A program made the position numbers and the translations under genes. This document shows, piece by piece, positions 25,588-32,969 of a stretch of 55,375 nt of DNA. Below the pieces are notes generated by a model that saw only the letters and a program-made list of their open reading frames with translations, had not been told where the DNA came from and made no database searches. Origin of the DNA: DATJJW01 sp035491935 (GTDB lineage: Bacteria; Pseudomonadota; Alphaproteobacteria; ATCC43930; CGMCC-115725); contig DATJJW010000061.1 of assembly GCA_035491935.1 (NCBI GenBank), positions 1 to 55,375 on the forward strand. Direction: 5' to 3'. Within the stretch, counting starts at the first letter, position 1. Each line of letters opens with the position of its first letter.

Positions 25588-27024
25588 TCAGGCCAACAGT
25601 CCGAGCAGGCGGTTCATATCCGTCAATGAAATCAATCGCCGGGACAGCTCGACGATTTCGTCGCGCCGCGCCGAGGGCCAGCGTCGTTCAAGCTCGCGAT
25701 GGAAGCGGGCGACGTGGTCGTCGCGGGAGAAGGGACGGGACGGACTGCCCTTGGGCGCCGGCACGAAGATGGTGTGGCTCTCACCCGATGCCAGCCGCAG
25801 GACGATGTGCGCCGGGACGGATTCCGCGCTGGTATGGGCCTCGACCTCGGCATCGACCTCGCAGCGGATGCGGCTTTCGAGGGCTTTCACCGCCGGATCG
25901 TCCAGGCTCCGCTCATAATCGCGCACGCTGAGGGCGAAGCCGTCATCGGCCCCAGGCGCCAGCACGGCGGCCAGTGCCGCGCTGTGCGGCAGGCTCATCT
26001 GCGCCGCCTGGACATCGATGGGCCGAGGGATGGTTAGCCGCCCGAGGATGACCGAAGGGATGCCGATATAGAAATCCTCGATCGCCTCGGCGGCGATCTT
26101 CCGTTCGCGGCACAGGGCCACCACGCCTTCGACCGCCGCCTGCACGCGGGCGCTGCAGGCATGGCCCTTCACCGTCACCTCGTCCAGCAGGAAGTCGCGG
26201 CCGAGGCCCTCGGTGATGATCTCGGGCTGGAAGCCGTCGGCATAGGCGCGCGCGAAGCCGTTCGAGCCTTCGAGGATGTCGGTGGGACCGGAGAAGCCCT
26301 CGCGCACCAGCAACGCCGCCGTCACACCGCTCTCGGCGGCATGGGCTGCGTGGATACGTTTCACGGTCGAGCCCGACTGGTAGAATTGCGTGACGCCGCC
26401 GGAAAACGAGGCCGCCATGCCGATGGTCTCGGCGATGCGGCGGGGGGCCGGGTCCTGGCCGCCGAACAGCAGGCGGGCGGCGGCCACGCCGGCGCCGAAG
26501 CCGCCGCAGGTGGCCGTGCTCTGGAAACCGCGCTGGAAATGCGTCGGCTGGATCGACAGGCCGATGCGGATCATCGCCTCGTAGCCTGCCGCCACCGCGG
26601 CCAGGAAATCACTACCTGACGTAACGTTGTTCGAGCCGTCGCCGCAGACGGCGAGTGCTGCGGAGAACACGATCGAGCCCGGATGGAGCATCGAGCCGAC
26701 ATGGGTGTCGTCGGCATCGATGCTGCCGGCATAGGTCGTGTTGAGAAAGGCGGCGCCGACAGGGTCGCAGCCCTTGGCGTCGAACAGCACCGGTGATCCG
26801 CCCGTCCGTTGGAGGGCCGCCATATAGTCGCGTGCCCAGCCGCTCCACGGCATCTCCGCGCCGATCGAGGCGACGCGGAGATAGTCGAGGAACAAATCGC
26901 CCAGCGTGTCCCGGACCCCCTCCGGCAAATCCTCGCCGCGCTGCCGTGCGGCGAAGGCGGCAAGCGCCATGGTCGGTCCCATGGTACTCACCCCGGATAT
27001 GGCCGGCGAGCCCGCCGCGCTCAT
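25588..27024 (-). CDS. MmgE/PrpD family protein (paralogue 3)
   Basis: This 478-residue protein starts at ATG 27024, which overlaps the TGA of the upstream gene (ATGA); an ATG 20 codons earlier would lie wholly inside that gene. Family features include FLNTTYAGSIDADDTHVGSMLHPGSIVFSAALAV and VKRIHAAHAAESGV. The active-site segment DADDTHVGSMLHPGS is a further variant of those in paralogues 1 and 2. It is translationally coupled to the UGSC-associated protein, so it probably acts on the product or substrate of that pair. The GntR gene follows 142 bases downstream. Confidence 0.86.
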   Translation of the reverse strand: MSAAGSPAISGVSTMGPTMALAAFAARQRGEDLPEGVRDTLGDLFLDYLRVASIGAEMPWSGWARDYMAALQRTGGSPVLFDAKGCDPVGAAFLNTTYAGSIDADDTHVGSMLHPGSIVFSAALAVCGDGSNNVTSGSDFLAAVAAGYEAMIRIGLSIQPTHFQRGFQSTATCGGFGAGVAAARLLFGGQDPAPRRIAETIGMAASFSGGVTQFYQSGSTVKRIHAAHAAESGVTAALLVREGFSGPTDILEGSNGFARAYADGFQPEIITEGLGRDFLLDEVTVKGHACSARVQAAVEGVVALCRERKIAAEAIEDFYIGIPSVILGRLTIPRPIDVQAAQMSLPHSAALAAVLAPGADDGFALSVRDYERSLDDPAVKALESRIRCEVDAEVEAHTSAESVPAHIVLRLASGESHTIFVPAPKGSPSRPFSRDDHVARFHRELERRWPSARRDEIVELSRRLISLTDMNRLLGLLA

Positions 27025-28091
27025 GCGCCGCGCTCGATGACCTTGCTGACGCTCAGGCTCTGCGCGCCGGCGGTCGGGCACCACATCGACTTGCCGCCGG
27101 CGCCGCCGGCCACCATGACGACGAGGTCCTTGGGCTCGTTGATGATCGGTACCATGGCATTTTCGTCGTTCTTGTCGATCCAGACCGGGAAGAACGGCCC
27201 CTTGGACTTGCCGCGGTTCTTGGCGATGCCCCAGGGACGGCGCGCCATCTCGAACAGCGCCATCTGGATATCCAGCTTGCGCCAGCCGGCGGCGGCGATG
27301 TGCTGGGCATGCTCGGGGCCCAGGACGACGACAGGGTTGCCCTGGGAATAGAGGTTGTTGCCGCCATACGTCGCCATGGAATCCGCGAAGGTGCGCATGA
27401 TTTCGATCGGATCGGTCTGCACATTTTCGGTCATGCTGTGCGGCGCCTCGGCATTGATGACCGTGACGACGCTTTCCTCCGCCTTGAAGCCACGCTCGAC
27501 ATGCAGCGGCTCCCAGGGGTTGGCGGCCTGATGTTCAGCGATGCAGTAGGTGTATTTGCCGGGATGGCCATGCTGGCAGAAATCCGTCTCGGCCGGGATG
27601 GCGCCGCCGACATTGACCAGCGTCAGGCGGAGCGCGCGGCCGATCGTGGCATTCGCCCGCCAGCCCGGACCGAAGACGCCATTGCCGTAATTCAACCCGA
27701 TCTCCTTGATGATCGGTCCGTTGACGATGAGCAGCGGCGCGCCGGCATGGGTCGTCGTCTGACGATGGGCGAGGCCGTACTTCTTCTCCAGCACCGCCTC
27801 GATCGCGGCGACCACGACCGGTAAATAGGCCGGAATGCAGCCGGCCATGACGGCGTTGGTCGCGATGGTGCGCAGCGTCGCCAACCCCATGCCCGGCGGG
27901 ATCAGCCCGATCACCGCATCGGGTGAACGCCAGTTCATGCCGGTCAGCATGCGGTCCACCCGCTCCTTGGTCGGCGGGATGATCGGCAGACCGTCGGTCC
28001 AGCCCTGCTCGTAGAAATAGTCGTTGACGGCTTCGAGCGAGTTCGGGAGGTCGGTCGTGTTGATCTTGGTCTTTTGCACTGTATCCAGCAT
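27021..28091 (-). CDS. Conserved protein paired with a UGSC-like protein
   Basis: This 356-residue soluble protein contains WTDGLPIIPPTKERVDRML near the N-terminus, a hallmark of a family usually encoded beside or fused to UGSC-motif (seleno)proteins. Further conserved-looking parts are THAGAPLLIVNGP, GRALRLTLVNVGGA and QGNPVVVLGPEHAQHIAAAGW. No cofactor motif is evident and the activity is unknown. Start at 28091 is chosen for the GAGAGGACGAG Shine-Dalgarno. It follows the UGSC-like gene by 75 bases and overlaps the MmgE/PrpD gene by ATGA. The pairing suggests a thiol- or redox-type enzyme complex; this is inference. Confidence 0.65.
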   Translation of the reverse strand: MLDTVQKTKINTTDLPNSLEAVNDYFYEQGWTDGLPIIPPTKERVDRMLTGMNWRSPDAVIGLIPPGMGLATLRTIATNAVMAGCIPAYLPVVVAAIEAVLEKKYGLAHRQTTTHAGAPLLIVNGPIIKEIGLNYGNGVFGPGWRANATIGRALRLTLVNVGGAIPAETDFCQHGHPGKYTYCIAEHQAANPWEPLHVERGFKAEESVVTVINAEAPHSMTENVQTDPIEIMRTFADSMATYGGNNLYSQGNPVVVLGPEHAQHIAAAGWRKLDIQMALFEMARRPWGIAKNRGKSKGPFFPVWIDKNDENAMVPIINEPKDLVVMVAGGAGGKSMWCPTAGAQSLSVSKVIERGA

Positions 28092-28166
28092 GTCTCGTCC
28101 TCTCACGCGGGCCGCTTTTCGCAAAAGATCTGGCGCCGCTTTTCCCAAAGATGAATTGGCGAAGCC

Positions 28167-28763
28167 TCAGACGCGCGCGACGGCGTGTTCGGGCAGCGGA
28201 AATTTCTTGGCGGCATATTCCTTGTTGACGGTTTCGGCCTGGGTAGTCAGCAGCCGGACGACCTCGGCCGCGGCGTCGATACCCTTCTGGGCGATGCGGC
28301 TCTCATCGGCCTCGCCGATGGGATGCGGCAGCATGACGATGGGCAGACCCGTATGGCCGACGCCGCGGCCGACGATCTGGCCCAGCGGGCAGAAGGAACG
28401 GCTGATCAGCGCTACGGTCGGCACGCCCGCCTTTTCCAGGTTGACCGCGTCGATCACGCTCCAGGGCGAGGACGAGCCGCAATGGCCGACACCCGAGACT
28501 GCGACGTCGGTTTCCGCCGCCATCTCTTCGATGAAGGGCGCGCCCTTGGCCGGGAAGCCCTTGCGCCAGAACTTGATGTTCGTGACGCCGTAGTCGCGCC
28601 GAAGCGTCTCCGCCAGCGCGTCGAGTACCACGTCCGAGAATTCCTTGCCGTTGTCCAGAAGGGCGACGCGCAAGCCTTTGAGGGATTTCGGGCGCGGGGT
28701 GGTCGGGATGGCTTCGGTTTCCGGCGCACCGGTGGGGATCAGGACGGTGAGATTATCGGTCAT
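28167..28763 (-). CDS. UGSC (seleno)protein-family homologue with CGSS motif
   Basis: This is a 198-residue protein. At residues 91-100 it reads GVGHCGSSSP, where UGSC-family proteins have a U/C-G-S-C active motif. Here the selenocysteine site is Cys95 and the second thiol site is Ser98. A second Cys125 lies in LISRSFCPLGQ. The domain looks like an alpha/beta fold with LKGLRVALLDNGKEFSD at its start. The family is presumed redox-active but has no assigned reaction that I know. Start at 28763 follows GGGAGAG; two GGTATACC boxes lie ~30 bases upstream. It leads an operon with the 356-residue partner and MmgE/PrpD paralogue 3. Confidence 0.7.
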   Translation of the reverse strand: MTDNLTVLIPTGAPETEAIPTTPRPKSLKGLRVALLDNGKEFSDVVLDALAETLRRDYGVTNIKFWRKGFPAKGAPFIEEMAAETDVAVSGVGHCGSSSPWSVIDAVNLEKAGVPTVALISRSFCPLGQIVGRGVGHTGLPIVMLPHPIGEADESRIAQKGIDAAAEVVRLLTTQAETVNKEYAAKKFPLPEHAVARV

Positions 28764-28793
28764 TGTCGGTCTCTCCCTATGGGGGTAATTGTA

Positions 28794-28811
28794 GGTATAC
28801 CAAGGTATACC
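28794..28811. promoter_or_regulatory. Double GGTATACC operator-like site before the UGSC operon
   Basis: GGTATACCAAGGTATACC is a perfect 18-bp palindrome made of two GGTATACC boxes with a 10-base period, 30 bases upstream of the ATG at 28763. Each box fits the FadR-type GntR consensus (TNGTNNNACNA). It is the best-formed site in the island, and the nearby GntR/FCD protein is the obvious candidate binder. Confidence 0.6.
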
Positions 28812-28829
28812 CAATAATGCAATTGGATT

Positions 28830-30218
28830 CTAGGCGGTCGCCCGGCCAGGCGTCGATCCGGCCAGATACCTGGTCAGCTCCGAAATTTTCGAAAGCTTCT
28901 CAATGGTTTGCAGGGCACCCGTCGCAGCGGCCATCGCGGCCTTGTTGAGGCTGACCCGGGCGCAGTCGTCGAATTTGACCTTGAGTTCGGTGGGCGTTAC
29001 CGGCACCTCCGGATTGCCCTTGGACAGGTCGATCTGCTGCTCCAGCACGCGGCCGTCCTTCAGGTGCAGGCGGACATGGACCGGGCGGCTGCCGCCCTTC
29101 CATTTGCTCTCGATGCCGTCATGGACATACATCGAGATGCGCTTGGTCAGATCCTGCGCCGCCGGCTCGGTCGCCAGCGCATCGGTGTAAGTATCGAAGC
29201 CGATGGACTCATCCATGATCGCGCGGGCGATCGTGTAGGGCATGCAGAACTTGGCCTCGAGCCCGGTCTTCGGTACGAGATAGCAGAGCTTGTCATGGGT
29301 GTAGCGTGTGACGCCCGCCTCGCCACGCACCACGTCGGCCGCCTTGAAGTCGTGCTCGCGCTTCAGGATGTGCACCGCGTCGATCGCGGGATGGAGCGCC
29401 ACGCCGCAAGGGTAGGGCTTGATGACCACGCCGCGCTCGACGAGCTCCCAGACTTGGCCGAGCTCGGCCAGGGGCGCCATGTCCGCGGGCAGGCCGCGGG
29501 AATAGACCGCATGGAAGCTGCGCTCGCCGTCGAAGGGATGGGGCAGCGAGGTGAATCCGGCCTTCGCCCATTGGGCGGCGACCACGCCGTTGCGCGCGGC
29601 GAGGCCGGCATGCATCGGCTTGCACATGGTGCCGAAATTGCTGACGTTGCCGCTGGTCATGGAATAGACGATGCCGAGCGCGCGGGCCGTCTGCTCCGCA
29701 TCGAGGTTCAAGAGCTTGCAGCAGGCGGCCGCGGCACCGAAGGCGCCGATCGAGCCCGTGGCATGCCAGCCGCCCTCCAGGGAATGCTGCGGCTGGGTCG
29801 TGCGGCCGATCTTGGCCATGACCTCGAAGCCCACGACATAGGCGTGCAATACATCCCGTCCCGAGGCGCCCAGCAGCTCGCCCAGCGCCACGGTGGCTGG
29901 TACCAGCGAGACGCTGGGATGGCCGATCAGGCCCCAGGTCACATCGTCATAGTCGAGGGCATGGGCGGCGGTGCCGTTGACCAGCGCCGCATCATGGGCC
30001 GAGGTACTGAAGGCGTGACCCCAGACGGTCGCGGCCGGGGCGCCGCCGGCACTGCGCGCCCATTCCGCCGGGATCGCGCCGCCCTCGTGGCGGGCGCCGG
30101 CCAGCGCCACGCCGACGCAGTCGAACATCGCACTCTTCGCGACCTCTATCGCCTTTTGGGGCACGTCCTCGAACCGCGCGTTGACGATGAAGTCGACGAC
30201 GTTCTGTGTATGCTTCAT
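28830..30218 (-). CDS. MmgE/PrpD family protein (paralogue 4)
   Basis: This 462-residue protein has VNGTAAHALDYDDVTWGLIGHPSVSL, FGTMCKPMHAGLAARNG and GVVIKPYPCGVALHPAID, all typical MmgE/PrpD motifs. It is clearly closest to paralogue 5 at 32970-34403: long stretches such as GRDVLHAYVVGFEVMAKIGR are identical, so the two arose by duplication on opposite sides of the divergent region. Start at 30218 is preceded by GAGAGGAAG. It lies 46 bases behind the substrate-binding protein gene, so uptake and metabolism are likely co-expressed. Confidence 0.88.
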   Translation of the reverse strand: MKHTQNVVDFIVNARFEDVPQKAIEVAKSAMFDCVGVALAGARHEGGAIPAEWARSAGGAPAATVWGHAFSTSAHDAALVNGTAAHALDYDDVTWGLIGHPSVSLVPATVALGELLGASGRDVLHAYVVGFEVMAKIGRTTQPQHSLEGGWHATGSIGAFGAAAACCKLLNLDAEQTARALGIVYSMTSGNVSNFGTMCKPMHAGLAARNGVVAAQWAKAGFTSLPHPFDGERSFHAVYSRGLPADMAPLAELGQVWELVERGVVIKPYPCGVALHPAIDAVHILKREHDFKAADVVRGEAGVTRYTHDKLCYLVPKTGLEAKFCMPYTIARAIMDESIGFDTYTDALATEPAAQDLTKRISMYVHDGIESKWKGGSRPVHVRLHLKDGRVLEQQIDLSKGNPEVPVTPTELKVKFDDCARVSLNKAAMAAATGALQTIEKLSKISELTRYLAGSTPGRATA

Positions 30219-30264
30219 GGCTTGCTTCCTCTCGCCGTGGCGGATGGGCGGCCCCGGGGGCCGA

Positions 30265-31314
30265 TCAATTCCCTTGGAAATCCTGGAAATAGAGATTGAG
30301 AACGGTGCTCTTCTCGGCCGCCGCCTTGGTCCAGTCGAAGCCGATGGTCTTGATGGCATCGATCGGCGGCTTGCCGGCGGGGGGGCCGACATCGCGCCGG
30401 GCGGACCAGGTCTCGGTGGTCGTGGCGATCATCTCCTGGCCTTCCTGTGACAGGAGGTAGGCGGCCAGCGCCTTGGCGTTGTCGGCGTTCTTGCTGCCCT
30501 TCACCAGCGCCAGCGGCGCCGGCAGGAGCACCGTGCCATCCGCCGGCCAATCGATGTCGACGGGCTTGCCTTCCTTCTTGAATTCGAAGGCGTCGTATTC
30601 CGAGACGGGGGCGATGTCCCGCTCGCCGCTGGCGATGGCCTCGCGGGTGGCCGATCCGTCGCCCGCGACCATGACGTCATTAGCCCCGAAGGCCTTCAGA
30701 TAGTCGGGACCGTACATCTTCCACATCGCGTAGAGATACGAGAACGAGGGGCCCGCGCGGTTGGGGTCCGAGATCGCGATCCTGCTCTTCCACTTGGGGT
30801 CGGCCAGTTCCTTCCAGGTCTTGGGCAGGTCCGCCTTCTTGACGTTTTTGGTGTTGTACATGATGGCGATGCCCGTCGCCCGCATGGCCACCCAGCCGGC
30901 CTTCTTGTCGTAGAAGCCGTCGCGGTAATCCTTGGTCAGCGCAGGGGTGACGATGCTGCCGTCGATCCATCCCTGCTGCGCGAAATAATCGAAGCCGCCA
31001 GGGTCGGCGCCGTGGATGAGGTCGGTGTTGACCAGCCCGGCCTGACGCTCGGCCACGAAGCGCTTGACCGTTTCGACCGAACCCGCGCGCACGAACTCGA
31101 TCTTCATATTGGGGAAGTGCTGGCCTAGCTGCTTCACCAGTTTCGTCATGGCGCTGGTGGCGAGCGACACGTAGATGCGGACGCTGCCGCTACGCGGGTC
31201 CGCAGGCAGTTTTGACGCGGCGAATGCCGTTTGCGTCAGCGGCAGGAATGGTGCGGCAAGTGCCATGCCGCAGATGGTCCGCCGCAGCAGATCGGGTGTG
31301 CTGGATTTGTTCAT
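30265..31314 (-). CDS. Extracellular substrate-binding protein of Fe3+/spermidine type
   Basis: This 349-residue protein has an N-terminal export signal (LLRRTICGMALAAPFLPLTQTAFA, cleavage near residue 32); the twin Arg might indicate Tat. The mature part is a type II periplasmic binding protein (VRIYVSLATSAMTKLVKQLGQ, IAIMYNTKNV, NADNAKALAAYLLSQEGQEM). No permease or ATPase is adjacent, but a matching pair of the same transporter class lies at 21780-24685 on the same strand. It is the first gene of a minus-strand unit. An operator-like site lies ~80 bases upstream. Confidence 0.87.
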   Translation of the reverse strand: MNKSSTPDLLRRTICGMALAAPFLPLTQTAFAASKLPADPRSGSVRIYVSLATSAMTKLVKQLGQHFPNMKIEFVRAGSVETVKRFVAERQAGLVNTDLIHGADPGGFDYFAQQGWIDGSIVTPALTKDYRDGFYDKKAGWVAMRATGIAIMYNTKNVKKADLPKTWKELADPKWKSRIAISDPNRAGPSFSYLYAMWKMYGPDYLKAFGANDVMVAGDGSATREAIASGERDIAPVSEYDAFEFKKEGKPVDIDWPADGTVLLPAPLALVKGSKNADNAKALAAYLLSQEGQEMIATTTETWSARRDVGPPAGKPPIDAIKTIGFDWTKAAAEKSTVLNLYFQDFQGN

Positions 31315-31388
31315 CGTCTCCTCCCGCTCCCAGTTATTCGGCCTTAGTTTTTCTAGGAATTAAGGCTTCTGCAATTATTGTATGATTT

Positions 31389-31406
31389 GGTATACCACGT
31401 TATATC
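31389..31406. promoter_or_regulatory. GTATAC operator-like site ahead of the binding-protein gene
   Basis: GGTATACCACGTTATATC has one perfect GGTATACC box and a degenerate second box at a 10-base period. It forms part of a ~50-base direct repeat with the site at 31557, beginning at GAATTAAGGCTTC (31357-31369), in the divergent region between the binding-protein gene and the dehydrogenase gene. Confidence 0.5.
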
Positions 31407-31556
31407 TATTTGGCAAGCACTGTCGAAAGCCGCTCATGATTTGCGGCGACCGGAGGAGGCCGGTGCCGGAAATGGCCGTTGCGGATGAAAGCCGGCCCCT
31501 CTGCCTGGCCTTAAGCTTTTCATAAGAATTAAGGCTTCCGCCGCAATGTATGATTT

Positions 31557-31574
31557 GGTATACCGAGTTATATC
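31557..31574. promoter_or_regulatory. GTATAC operator-like site ahead of the dehydrogenase gene
   Basis: GGTATACCGAGTTATATC repeats the site at 31389 almost exactly, together with its flanks (GAATTAAGGCTTC at 31526-31538). It ends 28 bases before the ATG at 31603. Each divergent gene thus has its own copy, both in the same orientation. Confidence 0.5.
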
Positions 31575-31602
31575 ATCTCATGGGCGCGGTCGGGAATCAG
31601 CC

Positions 31603-32670
31603 ATGGACATCTTGATCTTGGAGGGTGATGGCATCGGTCCGGAGATCACCGGAGCGACCGAACGCGTGCTCGCCGATGTCGATAGACGCTTCGGCCTCGG
31701 CCTGGCATTCAACCGGATGGCGATTGGGCTGGAGGCGCTGAAACGCGAAGGCACGACCTTTCCCGCCAATACGCTCGAAGCGGCACGCAAGGTCGGGGGG
31801 ACACTGCTCGGGCCGGTCTCCCACAATGATTATCCGCCCGTGGCCGAAGGCGGCACCAACCCGTCGGGTGCCCTGCGTATCGGGCTCGACCTCTATGCCA
31901 ATATCCGCCCGGCCCGCACGCGCCCGGGCTTCACGCCAGCCTGTGGCAAGCCGATCGATCTGGTCGTTGTGCGCGAGAATACGGAAGGCTTCTACGCCGA
32001 CCGATCGATGTTCATGGGGCCGGGCGAATTGATGCCGACACCGGATCTCGCCCTGGCCATCCGCAAGATCACGCGCCACGGTTCGACCCGGATCGTCGAG
32101 GCGGCCTTCGAGCTGGCGCGACGCGAAGGGCGGCGCAGGGTCACCAGCGTGCACAAGGCCAATGTCCTGAGGATCTCCGACGGGCTCTATCTCGAATGTG
32201 CGCGGGCCGTCGCCCAGCGCTATCCCGATATTGCCTATGAAGAGAAGATCGTTGACGCGATGGCGGCACTGCTGGTGCGCGATGCCAGCCAGTTCGAGGT
32301 CATCGTCACGACCAACATGTTCGGCGATATCCTGTCGGACCAGGCCTCGGAGCTGTCGGGCAGCCTGGGGCTGGCCGCCTCGCTCAATGCCGGTGCCGAG
32401 CATGCGGTGGCCCAGGCGCAGCATGGCTCGGCCCCGGACATCGCCGGCAAGGATGTCGCCAACCCATCCTCGCTGATCAGTTCGGCCGCCATGTTACTCG
32501 CCTGGCTCGGCCAGCGTCACGGCGCGGAGCGCTTCATCAGTGCCGCCGCCGCTATCGAACAGGCCCTCGACGATACCATCGCCACGCCGGAAGGCCGCAC
32601 GCGCGACTTGGGTGGCAGGCTCGGCACCCGTGATTTCACCGCCGCCGTGATCGCAAAGTTGAATGCGTAA
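31603..32670 (+). CDS. Isocitrate/isopropylmalate dehydrogenase family enzyme
   Basis: This 355-residue protein belongs to the NAD(P)-dependent beta-decarboxylating dehydrogenases of 2-hydroxyacids. Seen are EGDGIGPEI at the N-terminus, the substrate-binding RPARTRP region, VVVRENTEGFYADR, VTSVHKANVLRISDGLY with the catalytic Lys, and TTNMFGDILSDQASELSGSLGLAAS with metal-binding Asp residues. The sequence points to the homoisocitrate/tartrate/isopropylmalate-like branch, but the exact substrate is not clear. Start at 31603 is preferred because an upstream ATG at 31546 would run through the operator-like site. It is divergent from the binding-protein gene. Confidence 0.85.
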   Translation: MDILILEGDGIGPEITGATERVLADVDRRFGLGLAFNRMAIGLEALKREGTTFPANTLEAARKVGGTLLGPVSHNDYPPVAEGGTNPSGALRIGLDLYANIRPARTRPGFTPACGKPIDLVVVRENTEGFYADRSMFMGPGELMPTPDLALAIRKITRHGSTRIVEAAFELARREGRRRVTSVHKANVLRISDGLYLECARAVAQRYPDIAYEEKIVDAMAALLVRDASQFEVIVTTNMFGDILSDQASELSGSLGLAASLNAGAEHAVAQAQHGSAPDIAGKDVANPSSLISSAAMLLAWLGQRHGAERFISAAAAIEQALDDTIATPEGRTRDLGGRLGTRDFTAAVIAKLNA

Positions 32671-32928
32671 TTTTCTGGTATTTTTAAATAATCAGAGGGG
32701 TAAGTGAAGAAAAAACCATATAAGTGAAATAACGCCGATAAGAATTGGGAACATGGCTAACCGGAATCGCCGATCGACTAAAAGTCGATCGAACGGCCGG
32801 CTATTGCCCAACAATAAAATGGGGATGAAACATGACGGCGAGCGAGGCGCAGACCAGGGCCACCGTCAAGGCGACGGCGGCGGTCAAGACGGCCAAGCCT
32901 TCGGCCTTGCCGCCGGCTCGGCAGAATT

Positions 32929-32944
32929 GTATACTTAAGTATAC
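32929..32944. promoter_or_regulatory. Perfect GTATAC palindrome ahead of MmgE/PrpD paralogue 5
   Basis: GTATACTTAAGTATAC is a perfect 16-bp palindrome of two GTATAC boxes at a 10-base period, 26 bases before the ATG at 32970 and just ahead of its AAGGAG. It belongs to the site family seen at 25538, 28794, 31389 and 31557. The rest of 32671-32928 holds no convincing gene; a 40-codon frame at 32832-32954 runs through this site and is doubtful. Confidence 0.55.
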
Positions 32945-32969
32945 TTTAGGATAAACAAGGAGTTCAGGG

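Noticed and set aside
32832..32954. 40-codon small frame with a GGGG-containing leader before PrpD paralogue 5
   Set aside because: Its last codons run through the perfect operator palindrome that probably overlaps the promoter, and the encoded peptide has no features; kept only as a remote possibility.
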